Made by a program: the position numbers and the translations under genes. Positions 31,761-40,617 of a DNA stretch of 64,000 bases are shown here, in pieces. The DNA comes from Chaetoceros tenuissimus. Taxonomy: Eukaryota; Bacillariophyta; Thalassiosirophyceae; Chaetocerotales; Chaetocerotaceae. Positions within the stretch are counted from its first letter, which is position 1, and the number at the start of each line of letters is the position of its first letter. The notes under the pieces are model-generated. The model was not told the DNA's origin, did no database searches, and was given only the letters and a program-made list of their open reading frames with translations. Location: the NCBI GenBank assembly GCA_021927905.1, contig BLLK01000045.1, positions 2,604,001 through 2,668,000 on the forward strand, in the 5' to 3' direction.

Positions 31761-34700
31761 ATGGAGCATTCTGAATATTCACAAACGACGAAGAATCATA
31801 CATCTCCTCAACATGTATCACTACACCAACAAGAAGGACAGGAAAGAAATTTTACGGAAAGGAATTCTGCAAGAGGAAATGATTACTTTCGAACGCATAT
31901 TGTGTCAAAAGATCTGGGAAGCAATCAAAAAGTTTTACCTAGAAATGTATACATGTCTTCTACAGAATATACAGGGGGTGGAAAGTATTTGGAACATCGA
32001 AGCGAGCAACAAGGTTCTGATAGAATAAGTGGATTAGTTACTAGGGATACACTGGAAGATGACAAATACACAATGCAATGGAGAGACAGTGAAAATTATC
32101 GGGATGAAGATACATATACAAATGCTTCATCAGTACTACATTCAAATGAACATGTAGGAATATCAAGGACGATAATAGATTCTTCTCTGGACAATAGCTA
32201 CCATGAATTCTCACGTAGCAAAAGTATGAAAAATGAATTATCAAGAGGAAAATTAGATCGATATTTGTCCAGTTCTGATCAGAGTATTCAGTCAATGAAA
32301 AGCACCAATTCCTCGATACATAGATTCAAAACGATTGATAGAACTCCAAGTAGTGCAGTAATGAGTAGAGGATGGGCGACAACCAAGCCTCAAAGCACGT
32401 ATAGCTTAGGAAAAGCAATGTCATTTGAAAGCTCATTGCATTATCCATCTTCAAAAATAAGTCCATTGAATAGCAAGAAGCGAGACAAACAGATTAGTGA
32501 TGATAACATTCAAAGCATACGAAAATCTGAAGAAGTTTGGAATGATTGCCAAAAAGTTGAAGGACCTATATTCTCAATGTATGATAGTGTATTGGATGAG
32601 TTACAAAAGGAGAAAAGATATCAAAAACGTTTTCAAGTCTCTTCGCAATCAATGATGTCAAGCAAATCAAAAAGTGAGCAGAGGATAAAACGCTTTGAAG
32701 CGTTAAATAGACGTTTTGAACAAGTGCGCGAACAAGACATGGAGCTCCCGTTCAAATCACCCAAAATCGCAAGTAGGTATCAATTGGCTCATTATCACTC
32801 AACAAGACCTACCACAAGAGCCACATTTGCATCGCAAGAACCAGAGCAAAATCATAGGAAAGCTGCAACAGGAAGACTTAAAGCTGAATATAGGAAACAA
32901 TATATTGCATCAGCATCATCACGGAAGAAGAGAAAGTCAAATAAAAAGGTGACTGCTAGGAAAAAAATGAGCGTGTCAAAACCTAGACTGAGAAGGCTTT
33001 TTGGTAAGGGAGGAGACCATGAGGAAACTCCGGTAAAATCATCACAGCAACATGAGCGAAGGCGAAATTTTGCATTTCTAAAGAGTACTCCAAGTAGAAA
33101 AAAAGTTTCTTCTGCCACACTTGAAAAGAAGAGGGCGAGATCAAAGCAACTAGCGGAACTTGCGACAACACCTGACACAAGCACCTTTGATAATAGCAAT
33201 GGTATTGAAAGAGATTTTTTTGCAATGCATTCAGATAGTCTCGACAAGCACTTTGGCGAAGACAACATTGTCTCACGTGGATTAAATTTTGATGCTATCG
33301 AGAACGAGTCTGTGATATCTGGGTTTAGTTCCGTAAATGATTTCGACCGCTTTGATGATCGCTCTATTTACTCAAGCACATCCAACCTAGGTTCTATGCG
33401 CAAATCGTCGAGGTCACGGAGAAATAGAGTCGATGGTTTCGGTTCATCCTCGAAAAAGAAGCATCAAAACTCAGTAGATATGTTTGAAAGCACTTCTTTT
33501 TCGGGAAGGAATCTGGAAAATTCTTTTGACGCCTTTGGAAATGGAAGTACTTCTCAATCTAGTTTCAGCAATGCTTTCCATCCAGTACACATGAAGGATA
33601 TGCTTGCAGCTCAAAATTTTTCAACAGCTCCGAGTGAAACTGGTAGTATGCAAATGACAATAAGTGGTGTTCGTTCCAAGAGGAATACAAGGTCCTCAGG
33701 TGCATCAGTGGTTAGCACAAGTAGCTCAGTGAAAGGAGCAGCCGCACGAAGATTAATGAGAAGGGGTTTGTCTGCACAAAGTCAATTTAGCAGTAATGGT
33801 AGTGTGGTTAGTGAAAGTTCGCGAAGTCAATTTTCTGGGAAAGATGAAGTTTCTGAGAGATCTCCACATTTTAGTTACAAACGAGGCAATAGACCACCGA
33901 CATCTCCAACTCCTTTCATACCAAATAATTCTCACCGAGACACAAATCCAGGCTTCACTTTTAATGCCTTTGGTCTGAATGAAAATGAAATTGATGACGT
34001 CGTGAATACAACAATGGCAGAAATAGCACAGAATGATCCAGATATGTCTTTTTTCATGAACACAGATAATTCCGAATTCAATGATTTTGATAATCAAAGT
34101 CAGGTTACCTCAACTACTCATCCAAGCACTGTTCATCCAAATGAGCAAAGGAGTTCAAAAGTTGGAGAATTATCAGTATCATCCACATTAACAAAATCAT
34201 CTAGTTCAGAAACTTATCACAGGAATAGATCCTCACCTGGTAAAGAAAAACAATCTTATCCAAGTCGGAGCAATCATTCTACCCACAATTCTGAGAATAC
34301 AAGTGGTTTTCAAAATCGGTCTGATGCTTTTAGAAATATGAAAGAAAGGATGTATTCAAAGAAAAATCAGACTGCTGATCATTTGCCGACAGTTGAAACA
34401 AAGTTCCAGAATATGCAACTACCTGATGTCGAATCCGATGATAGCGCACATAGAAAGGATTCAGATAGCGAAGACATGTTTGATACGAATTTCGTAGACT
34501 TTTCAGGCCCATCTGATGAAATGGAATCTCCATTTCGTGAGAGAGAATTGCAAGAGTCCATGAAGAGCGACGATTTTGGAACAGAGTTGACAACTAGTGA
34601 ACGAAGTTCCTCATCAAATGAGCGAAGTGAGTCATCACCAGAGGTTACACATTTTGTCCCGAGAAAGCAAAGAGTAACAAATGAAGAAATCACGTCGGAA

Positions 34701-37700
34701 AGTCAAAGAAGGGCACAGTCATGGGCATCGGAAAGAAGGAATAATCCAATCGTTATCAGTCCACTACTAGTTCCAAAAACTGTGAAATCTAAGAAAGTAA
34801 CTCCTAGTCAAAGGCGTGCAAGGGATTGGGCTGCTGAAAGTCCAAACCAGTCTAAAGCAAAGGGATTAAAAACTTTTGATTCAGAGGATGGGAAGAGTCC
34901 ATATAGAACTCCAACTCGACGCAGTGCTCCGTCACCTGAGAGACACTACCAAACAACTGAGTCCATGTCTTCATATCATAGCGAGATAGAAGATAACCAA
35001 TCACATCACACTGAGGATACTGAGGTGAAAAGATATAACAAAACAAGCAATCAAATAATATCTAAAATTGGGCAGCAGTTACCATTGCCACCAGAGAAAG
35101 TTGTATTGAGGCGTACAGAAAGTCCAATAGGAGAACCAGACTACGATAAGTTTAGACTCGCTGCTCCAAAAATTCAACTTCGAAAGGTTGAGGTATCAGA
35201 AAAGAAACCGACAAAAGAGTCGCATAACTTTCTTGCAAATGTGAAATTAAGGAAGGTAAAGAAAGCACCTACACCAGAGGACATGACACTTCTTCCATCT
35301 CATTTGGATGAAGAAAGTGAAAAGAAAAAGGTTCCAGAAGCACCTTGCAAAACTGATGAACAGCCACTAACGGTGGAACCGATTCCATCCGATGAAATCG
35401 AAGAGCGTCGAGCAGATGCAAGACAAAATGAAGAAATCCCTACAAAAGTTCCGAAAAGAAATGAAATGAAATCTCCTCTTTCAACTTTTGAAAGCAACCT
35501 AGAAAAACAATCACCGAAAAAGGATACAAGCGGAGCACATCCAATAGCAGCAATGTTGAATCAAAGAAAATCATTGGCGCCTCATAGCAAACCAGATAAA
35601 GAATCTACAGAGAATCCAGTTGCAGCGTTGTTTGCAGCCAGATCAAGAGAAATGAAAGGATCAGATCTTTCTGAGGACTTGCATGATAAGGATTCTTCTC
35701 CTACGAATATGAAAACAATATTGGAAACACAAGAAGATAGTAATGTAATTGAGTCAACAGAAACTGAAGATTCAAGGAAGCTACCTACGATTGCAAACCC
35801 AGTTGCAGCCATGATCGCGGCAAGAGCAAAGCCTACGTCAAAACAAGAACAAGCACCCTTGAATAAAGTTGAAGCACTTTTTGCACAACGATCTGCTGCT
35901 CTAGCATCTACTCCAAAACCTAGTAATCTATCACCAGAGGAAAGTACAAATAATGATGTCAACGGAATGCTTCTGCAACATTTTGCCAAACGTAGTTCTC
36001 TTGGAAAATCCCAAGAATCAGAGATTCCAAGTGAGTCAAATACTAAGAAGGTGCTGAACCCGAACTCTTCGAACCAAACTGAGGATTTTGGAGGAAAGCC
36101 TGCCCTAAAGGACGACCCACTTTTTGCCAAATACTTTAAAATGTTGAAAATGGGATTGCCTCTGGAAGCTGTCAAACATGCCCTCACCAGGGATGGTTTT
36201 GATTCTGCTATCATGGATGGAGATCATAACAGACCAGCTGGTGCTGGAAGTGATGATGATGAGGAAGAAGATGGTGTTCCTCTGAAAGAAGATCCAAAGT
36301 ATGCAAAGTACTTCAAAATGCTGAAAATGGGGCTACCTCTTGGAGCAGTAAAAAATGCAATGGAGAGGGACGGGGAAGATTCGACAATTTTAGATGGTAA
36401 TCACAATGCTCCAGTAAAGGGTAAGAAGAAGAAAGAAGCAAAAAAACAGGAAGCACTTCCAAAAGATAAATATAGGAGAACACGAGTTCATTGGCATACT
36501 CATGAAAAAGTGAAATCTGATTCTGTTTGGGCTATGGTGAATGAAGATCCTGATATTGAACATATTGAAATAGACGAGAGCGAATTTGCTGAGCTTTTTC
36601 AAGCCGAAGTTGGTCAAACTGCTGCAATAGATACCAATTCTACCAAAAAAGCCAATGCAGTGAAAGTTATTGATCCGAAACGCGCAAATAATGGTGGTAT
36701 TGTTCTAGCTAGATTAAAAATTACTTATGAGGAGATGGCCATCGCGATTGATACGATCAATGATAAAGTCATGAACATCGAACAAGTGCAAGGGATCCTG
36801 GAGTATATTCCAACCAAAGACGAAAAGCATGCACTTAGAAAGTACATGACAACATCAAACAAAGACTCAGCTGATGCATTTGACGAGCTTTGCGAATGCG
36901 AAAAATTCATGGTTGCCATGATGACAGTCAAGCATTCAAAGGAAAAGGTTCGGGCTCTTTTGTTTAAACTTCAATTTCGGCAGTGTGTTAGTGATCTAGA
37001 TGCAGATGTATCAATGGTAGAAAAAGCTTGTGACGAGCTGAAGAATTCTTCTCGACTCCGAAAGTTACTTGGAATTGTGTTGAACATCGGTAATAGACTG
37101 AATACCGCAGGTCCAACAAAGAAAGGAAAGGCTGGAGCTTTTACAATTGACTCATTACTGAAACTTAATCAGGCCAAAGCATTTGACAAGAAGACAACTT
37201 TCCTTCAATATATTGTTTTAATTGTTCTCAGACACAATTCATCATTAGCTGACTTTGCGGATGATCTTCCGTCAGTACCGAAAGCAGATAAAATTTACTG
37301 GGATCAGATAGAAAGTGATTTGGAGGAAGTTGAGAATCAGCTTGAGAATGTAAGAAAGATTGCACTTCATGAGGTATTTGGCAAAAGAAAACGGAAGGGG
37401 GACGATGATGATATCAGTCAGAACTCAATGTCATTAGAGCAGGAGGTAGAGGCTTTACGCTCCACCAAGATTGGGATTTTTACCCTACAAGCTATTAAAA
37501 TCGTTTCAGCCCTTCGTGAGAGTGTCGAGTCAACGAGATCGAAGTTCAAGAAACTACTTCAATATTTTGGTGAAGATGACAACAAGAAAATGAATCCACA
37601 CGAATTATTTGAGATCATGTCGATATTCGCAAAAGACTTTAGCACTGCGAAAGATGCTGTCATCGAGAAGGAAAAGGAAAAAGAGAAGCAAAATCGAAGA

Positions 37701-38327
37701 AAAGCTAATAGAAGTCAATCTCCCAGCACCAGGAGTAGAGATAGTAGTACTTGGAGTAGATCCTCCAAAGATCAAGACTCTTCCATGCGTTCAGATGGAT
37801 CACTAAAGCTTTCTTCCATGCAACCTCATTTTAGTAGGAAAATCGTGAAGCAGAATTCTCAGCCCCAATCAAAAGATGAAGACGGGTCATATCTTTCCAA
37901 CTCTTCACCTACCATGTACGGAATCATAGAAGAACAGGATTTTGAACAACCAACACCGAAGCATGTTCATGTCAAGTCACCAGATAGTACTCGTGGACAT
38001 TATTCCAGAGAAAGTGACCGTCCACTTGAACAAATAAGAAGTAGAATCAGAGAAAGCAGAAAACCAAGAAATACTGAATCTAATGAAAACATCCTAAATG
38101 AGAATGCCTCTCATCGCGTTAACGTCACGGCGATAAGGGAGAAGACAAAAGCTATGAGGCAGCAGAAGTATTCAAAGGCAAGAGAAGTTTTGTCTTCTAC
38201 GAGTACACCACAAGTTCCACAAGACAATCAGTACGACCAACAAGAATCTGAAACTCCTTTGCGTGAACAAAGTTTGTCACGCAGGGAAAGGCTAATGCGT
38301 AGACAACGGGACCGAAAAATGTATTAA
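31761..38327 (+). CDS. formin (FH2 actin nucleator) with long disordered N-terminal region
   Basis: A single exon of 2188 residues. The FH2 domain lies at about residues 1570-1970: RRTRVHWHTHEKVKSDSVWA, LARLKITYEEMAIAIDTIN, the core LGIVLNIGNRLNTAGPTKKG with FTIDSLLKL, and the C-terminal coil. FH2 dimers nucleate unbranched actin and ride the barbed end. Just before FH2 are two 58-residue copies (residues ~1448 and ~1506) of DP-x-(Y/F)AKYFKMLKMGLPL-x-AVK, a unit also seen in WASH-complex CCDC53-like proteins. Upstream are four short copies of (N/H)P(V/I)AAxxxxR type (residues ~1259-1370). The first 1200 residues are Ser/Asn/basic-rich and likely disordered. No polyproline FH1 tract is visible, so profilin delivery is unclear. 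The tail is basic. Confidence 0.92.
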   Translation: MEHSEYSQTTKNHTSPQHVSLHQQEGQERNFTERNSARGNDYFRTHIVSKDLGSNQKVLPRNVYMSSTEYTGGGKYLEHRSEQQGSDRISGLVTRDTLEDDKYTMQWRDSENYRDEDTYTNASSVLHSNEHVGISRTIIDSSLDNSYHEFSRSKSMKNELSRGKLDRYLSSSDQSIQSMKSTNSSIHRFKTIDRTPSSAVMSRGWATTKPQSTYSLGKAMSFESSLHYPSSKISPLNSKKRDKQISDDNIQSIRKSEEVWNDCQKVEGPIFSMYDSVLDELQKEKRYQKRFQVSSQSMMSSKSKSEQRIKRFEALNRRFEQVREQDMELPFKSPKIASRYQLAHYHSTRPTTRATFASQEPEQNHRKAATGRLKAEYRKQYIASASSRKKRKSNKKVTARKKMSVSKPRLRRLFGKGGDHEETPVKSSQQHERRRNFAFLKSTPSRKKVSSATLEKKRARSKQLAELATTPDTSTFDNSNGIERDFFAMHSDSLDKHFGEDNIVSRGLNFDAIENESVISGFSSVNDFDRFDDRSIYSSTSNLGSMRKSSRSRRNRVDGFGSSSKKKHQNSVDMFESTSFSGRNLENSFDAFGNGSTSQSSFSNAFHPVHMKDMLAAQNFSTAPSETGSMQMTISGVRSKRNTRSSGASVVSTSSSVKGAAARRLMRRGLSAQSQFSSNGSVVSESSRSQFSGKDEVSERSPHFSYKRGNRPPTSPTPFIPNNSHRDTNPGFTFNAFGLNENEIDDVVNTTMAEIAQNDPDMSFFMNTDNSEFNDFDNQSQVTSTTHPSTVHPNEQRSSKVGELSVSSTLTKSSSSETYHRNRSSPGKEKQSYPSRSNHSTHNSENTSGFQNRSDAFRNMKERMYSKKNQTADHLPTVETKFQNMQLPDVESDDSAHRKDSDSEDMFDTNFVDFSGPSDEMESPFRERELQESMKSDDFGTELTTSERSSSSNERSESSPEVTHFVPRKQRVTNEEITSESQRRAQSWASERRNNPIVISPLLVPKTVKSKKVTPSQRRARDWAAESPNQSKAKGLKTFDSEDGKSPYRTPTRRSAPSPERHYQTTESMSSYHSEIEDNQSHHTEDTEVKRYNKTSNQIISKIGQQLPLPPEKVVLRRTESPIGEPDYDKFRLAAPKIQLRKVEVSEKKPTKESHNFLANVKLRKVKKAPTPEDMTLLPSHLDEESEKKKVPEAPCKTDEQPLTVEPIPSDEIEERRADARQNEEIPTKVPKRNEMKSPLSTFESNLEKQSPKKDTSGAHPIAAMLNQRKSLAPHSKPDKESTENPVAALFAARSREMKGSDLSEDLHDKDSSPTNMKTILETQEDSNVIESTETEDSRKLPTIANPVAAMIAARAKPTSKQEQAPLNKVEALFAQRSAALASTPKPSNLSPEESTNNDVNGMLLQHFAKRSSLGKSQESEIPSESNTKKVLNPNSSNQTEDFGGKPALKDDPLFAKYFKMLKMGLPLEAVKHALTRDGFDSAIMDGDHNRPAGAGSDDDEEEDGVPLKEDPKYAKYFKMLKMGLPLGAVKNAMERDGEDSTILDGNHNAPVKGKKKKEAKKQEALPKDKYRRTRVHWHTHEKVKSDSVWAMVNEDPDIEHIEIDESEFAELFQAEVGQTAAIDTNSTKKANAVKVIDPKRANNGGIVLARLKITYEEMAIAIDTINDKVMNIEQVQGILEYIPTKDEKHALRKYMTTSNKDSADAFDELCECEKFMVAMMTVKHSKEKVRALLFKLQFRQCVSDLDADVSMVEKACDELKNSSRLRKLLGIVLNIGNRLNTAGPTKKGKAGAFTIDSLLKLNQAKAFDKKTTFLQYIVLIVLRHNSSLADFADDLPSVPKADKIYWDQIESDLEEVENQLENVRKIALHEVFGKRKRKGDDDDISQNSMSLEQEVEALRSTKIGIFTLQAIKIVSALRESVESTRSKFKKLLQYFGEDDNKKMNPHELFEIMSIFAKDFSTAKDAVIEKEKEKEKQNRRKANRSQSPSTRSRDSSTWSRSSKDQDSSMRSDGSLKLSSMQPHFSRKIVKQNSQPQSKDEDGSYLSNSSPTMYGIIEEQDFEQPTPKHVHVKSPDSTRGHYSRESDRPLEQIRSRIRESRKPRNTESNENILNENASHRVNVTAIREKTKAMRQQKYSKAREVLSSTSTPQVPQDNQYDQQESETPLREQSLSRRERLMRRQRDRKMY

Positions 38328-38405
38328 ATTATTTTGTAAATTAGTTTTAAAATGGGTTCAAACTTGCAAACATGAATCTCAGAATATATTTACTTCAAAA
38401 GTCTA

Positions 38406-39019
38406 CTACCAGTAACGTCCTGAATCAACCTGCGTCCCACCACTGAGTTGATCGCTTCTCATGTATTGCATAGCAGCAACAATATAGTGTGCTGTGTACC
38501 TAAAATATTTTTCTAGATGAAACCTGGCGGTTTCATCATTTTCAAGCGCTGTATGTTCTTCCATAGAGCTTATCATAAGCGCTATCCACCTATTTGCTCC
38601 TTTACTTCCAATTGGATAATTTGCATGTCGTCCAGCCAACCGCGTAAATTTTCCTTTTTTCTCTTTGTAAAGATCTGGCCCTCCAAATGTTTGAACAAAG
38701 AATCGATATTGATTATCTATTGCCTCTTGTTTTGTACTCGATGAGAAAATGTTGACAAACCAAGGTTCTGTGTCATTGAATACCTTTTCATAGAATATTT
38801 CTGAAAGTTTCATGAATCCATCTTCTTTGCCAATCCTTTCGTATATACTAGGTTCTAATTTCAATGCCTGGATTGACTCTTCATACGAGACTCCAGAATT
38901 CAATTGTGCTTTTTTATGAAAAAAGGAGTTGTTGGAAAAAAAGTGGCGGGAACTTATTTTGAAAGAATACATAATCAAAAAAGTTTCTTACCTTCACTCT
39001 GTAACTCCAGTTTCGACAT
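38406..39019 (-). CDS. truncated hemoglobin, group II type
   Basis: Exons 39019..38992 and 38908..38406 (83-bp intron, GTAAGA donor, AAAAAG acceptor) give 176 residues beginning MSKLELQSEAQLNSG. The globin domain has YERIGKEDGFMKLSEIFYEK (helix A/B), FFVQTFGGPDLYKEKKG, then GRHANYPIGSKGANRWIALM, where the His after GR is the proximal heme ligand (F8) and the Trp (G8) marks groups II/III. The FGGPxLY and RHxxxPI patterns are typical of group II. These 2-on-2 globins bind O2 or NO and are linked to NO detoxification or low-oxygen signalling. There is no targeting peptide, so it is probably cytosolic. The first exon is very short and was placed by splice signals and frame. Confidence 0.85.
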
Positions 39020-39444
39020 ATCAAAATCTATCCCTACATTAAGCCTGCGCTTTGTCAAGCAATGTTTTTTATGCAAATGTATGTTGTAATGATGTGAGTA
39101 CTATTTATTTGTTGTCTAATCATCATCAGCAAGCAAAAAGAAAATGGAGAAAAACACGTCGTTTGCATTGAGCCTTCTTCGTCTGTCTGTCATCTTGTAC
39201 ACAAAGGGGAAGGGGTAGCATATCAATCTTTCTATAAAATTGTCGACAAAAACGTATCAAGTTCTGACAAAAGTACGAAGTACGATACTATGCTAAAAGG
39301 TATTGTATTGTAGTGTAATGCGTTGCAAATAAGCAAATCAGAGTCTATCCCATCCTAAGTATAGCTGCTCTCTCCATAGATATTAAGTATAGCTACTCTT
39401 TCCATAGATTCTCGTAGAATAGATACATTAGCTACCAAAACAAA
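39020..39444. other. intergenic region between divergent genes
   Basis: Upstream of both the globin and the NTF2-like gene. Includes a 25-bp imperfect direct repeat at 39356-39408; otherwise AT-rich without coding signs. Confidence 0.45.
39356..39408 (+). repeat. pair of 25-bp direct repeats in a promoter region
   Basis: TAAGTATAGCTGCTCTCTCC... at 39356-39380 recurs at 39384-39408 with two differences, spaced 28 bp start to start. It sits 37 bp before the ATG of the NTF2-like gene, so it could be a regulatory pair or a slipped duplication. Confidence 0.75.
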
Positions 39445-40212
39445 ATGAAAAATGTATTAGTATTCTTTTGGCTAGTACTTGTGAAGGTTCACTCTTTCAA
39501 TGTACCGACTCTTACATTGAGGCACAGTAGTAACAGTAAGATTAGCATGTCTAATGATATGAACGATTCTTATGAAAAGAAGAATGCAGCAGTAGATGTC
39601 CTTTCTAATTTCATGCAAGAGAAAGATGAATCCAGTCCATTAGACAAAATAGATTTTGATTCACCAAAGTTTGCAAAAGTTGACCTAGAAACTCTTGCCA
39701 AAGTTATTGACTACGAACTCTACAACAAGGAGTGGTTTGTGACTGGAAATGTAAATCCTATTTACTTTAGCGACGACTTTGAATTCCAAGATCCTGATGT
39801 AAAATTGAAAGGAATTGAAAATTATGCGAAAGGAGTCAACAAATTGTTTGATCAAGAAACAGCTCGTGCTGAGATTATTTCCGTCGTTGTTGATAATTTG
39901 AGAGAAAATACGCTCACTGTTAGATGGCGCTTGTCAGGTAAAGTCAAAATTGCCGGTGGACTAAACATCAAACCCTACATCTGCACGACATACCTCGTAG
40001 TCGACCCTGAGTCAGGACTTATAATCTTCCAAGAGGACGAGTTTGATATTCCACAGTGGGATATCTTATTATCAGCATTATTTCCATTTCTTATCGGAAA
40101 GATCACAAAAGAACCTGCCCCAGAAGTTAAAAGAGAGGATGTTCCAACCATGCCAAAAATTGGAACTACCACTTCCTCCATATTAGATGATGTGTTCGGA
40201 TTTCTCTTTTAG
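39445..40212 (+). CDS. plastid-targeted NTF2/SnoaL-like protein (DUF2358-type)
   Basis: A single exon of 255 residues. The signal peptide (MKNVLVFFWLVLVKVHSFNV) carries an HSF cleavage motif for plastid import, followed by a Ser/Asn transit region. Residues ~80-215 form a cone-shaped NTF2-like fold of the DUF2358 type: VIDYELYNKEWFVTG, IYFSDDFEFQDPDVKLKGIE, then LRENTLTVRWRLSGKVKIAGG and YLVVDPESGLIIFQEDEFDI. The pattern of an acidic F-x-DP loop with long beta strands is shared with plant chloroplast proteins of unknown role. The tail (TTTSSILDDVFGFLF) is Thr/Ser-rich and ends in aromatics. Function is unknown; small-molecule binding is possible from the fold. Confidence 0.75.
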   Translation: MKNVLVFFWLVLVKVHSFNVPTLTLRHSSNSKISMSNDMNDSYEKKNAAVDVLSNFMQEKDESSPLDKIDFDSPKFAKVDLETLAKVIDYELYNKEWFVTGNVNPIYFSDDFEFQDPDVKLKGIENYAKGVNKLFDQETARAEIISVVVDNLRENTLTVRWRLSGKVKIAGGLNIKPYICTTYLVVDPESGLIIFQEDEFDIPQWDILLSALFPFLIGKITKEPAPEVKREDVPTMPKIGTTTSSILDDVFGFLF

Positions 40213-40617
40213 TTTACGTTCTGGTGGCATGTAATTCTCAATTAATCATTATCCCTTTTCCTAAAATTAAGAATTATTCATTATTCTATATCTATGGATG
40301 TCAGCTTTTGTTGGAAAGAGCAAAGAAGAGCATAGCTTTTCGCATTTTCTGTTTGATGTGCATGCTTGTTAGAAAAATGACTGCGGCTCTTACCGTTTGC
40401 ACGTTAAAAATTCAAAATGGCTTGGTTGGTGGGAAACTTTGGAGAGGAACGAGGAGCACACAGCACGCTGGAAAATAGAAGGCATTCCTGTTGATGTATG
40501 GAATGAAAAGCACCAACAGTCCTCACGTAGTTCACCACAAAACAACTGACGGAACTAACGACAAGTGAATTAGGAGACAGACGTATACATATCGCTTTAG
40601 ATCACACCTGAGAAGCG
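40213..40617. other. intergenic region
   Basis: Between the NTF2-like gene and the BRCA1-like gene, same strand. Short frames without motifs; presumed 3' end and promoter. Confidence 0.45.
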
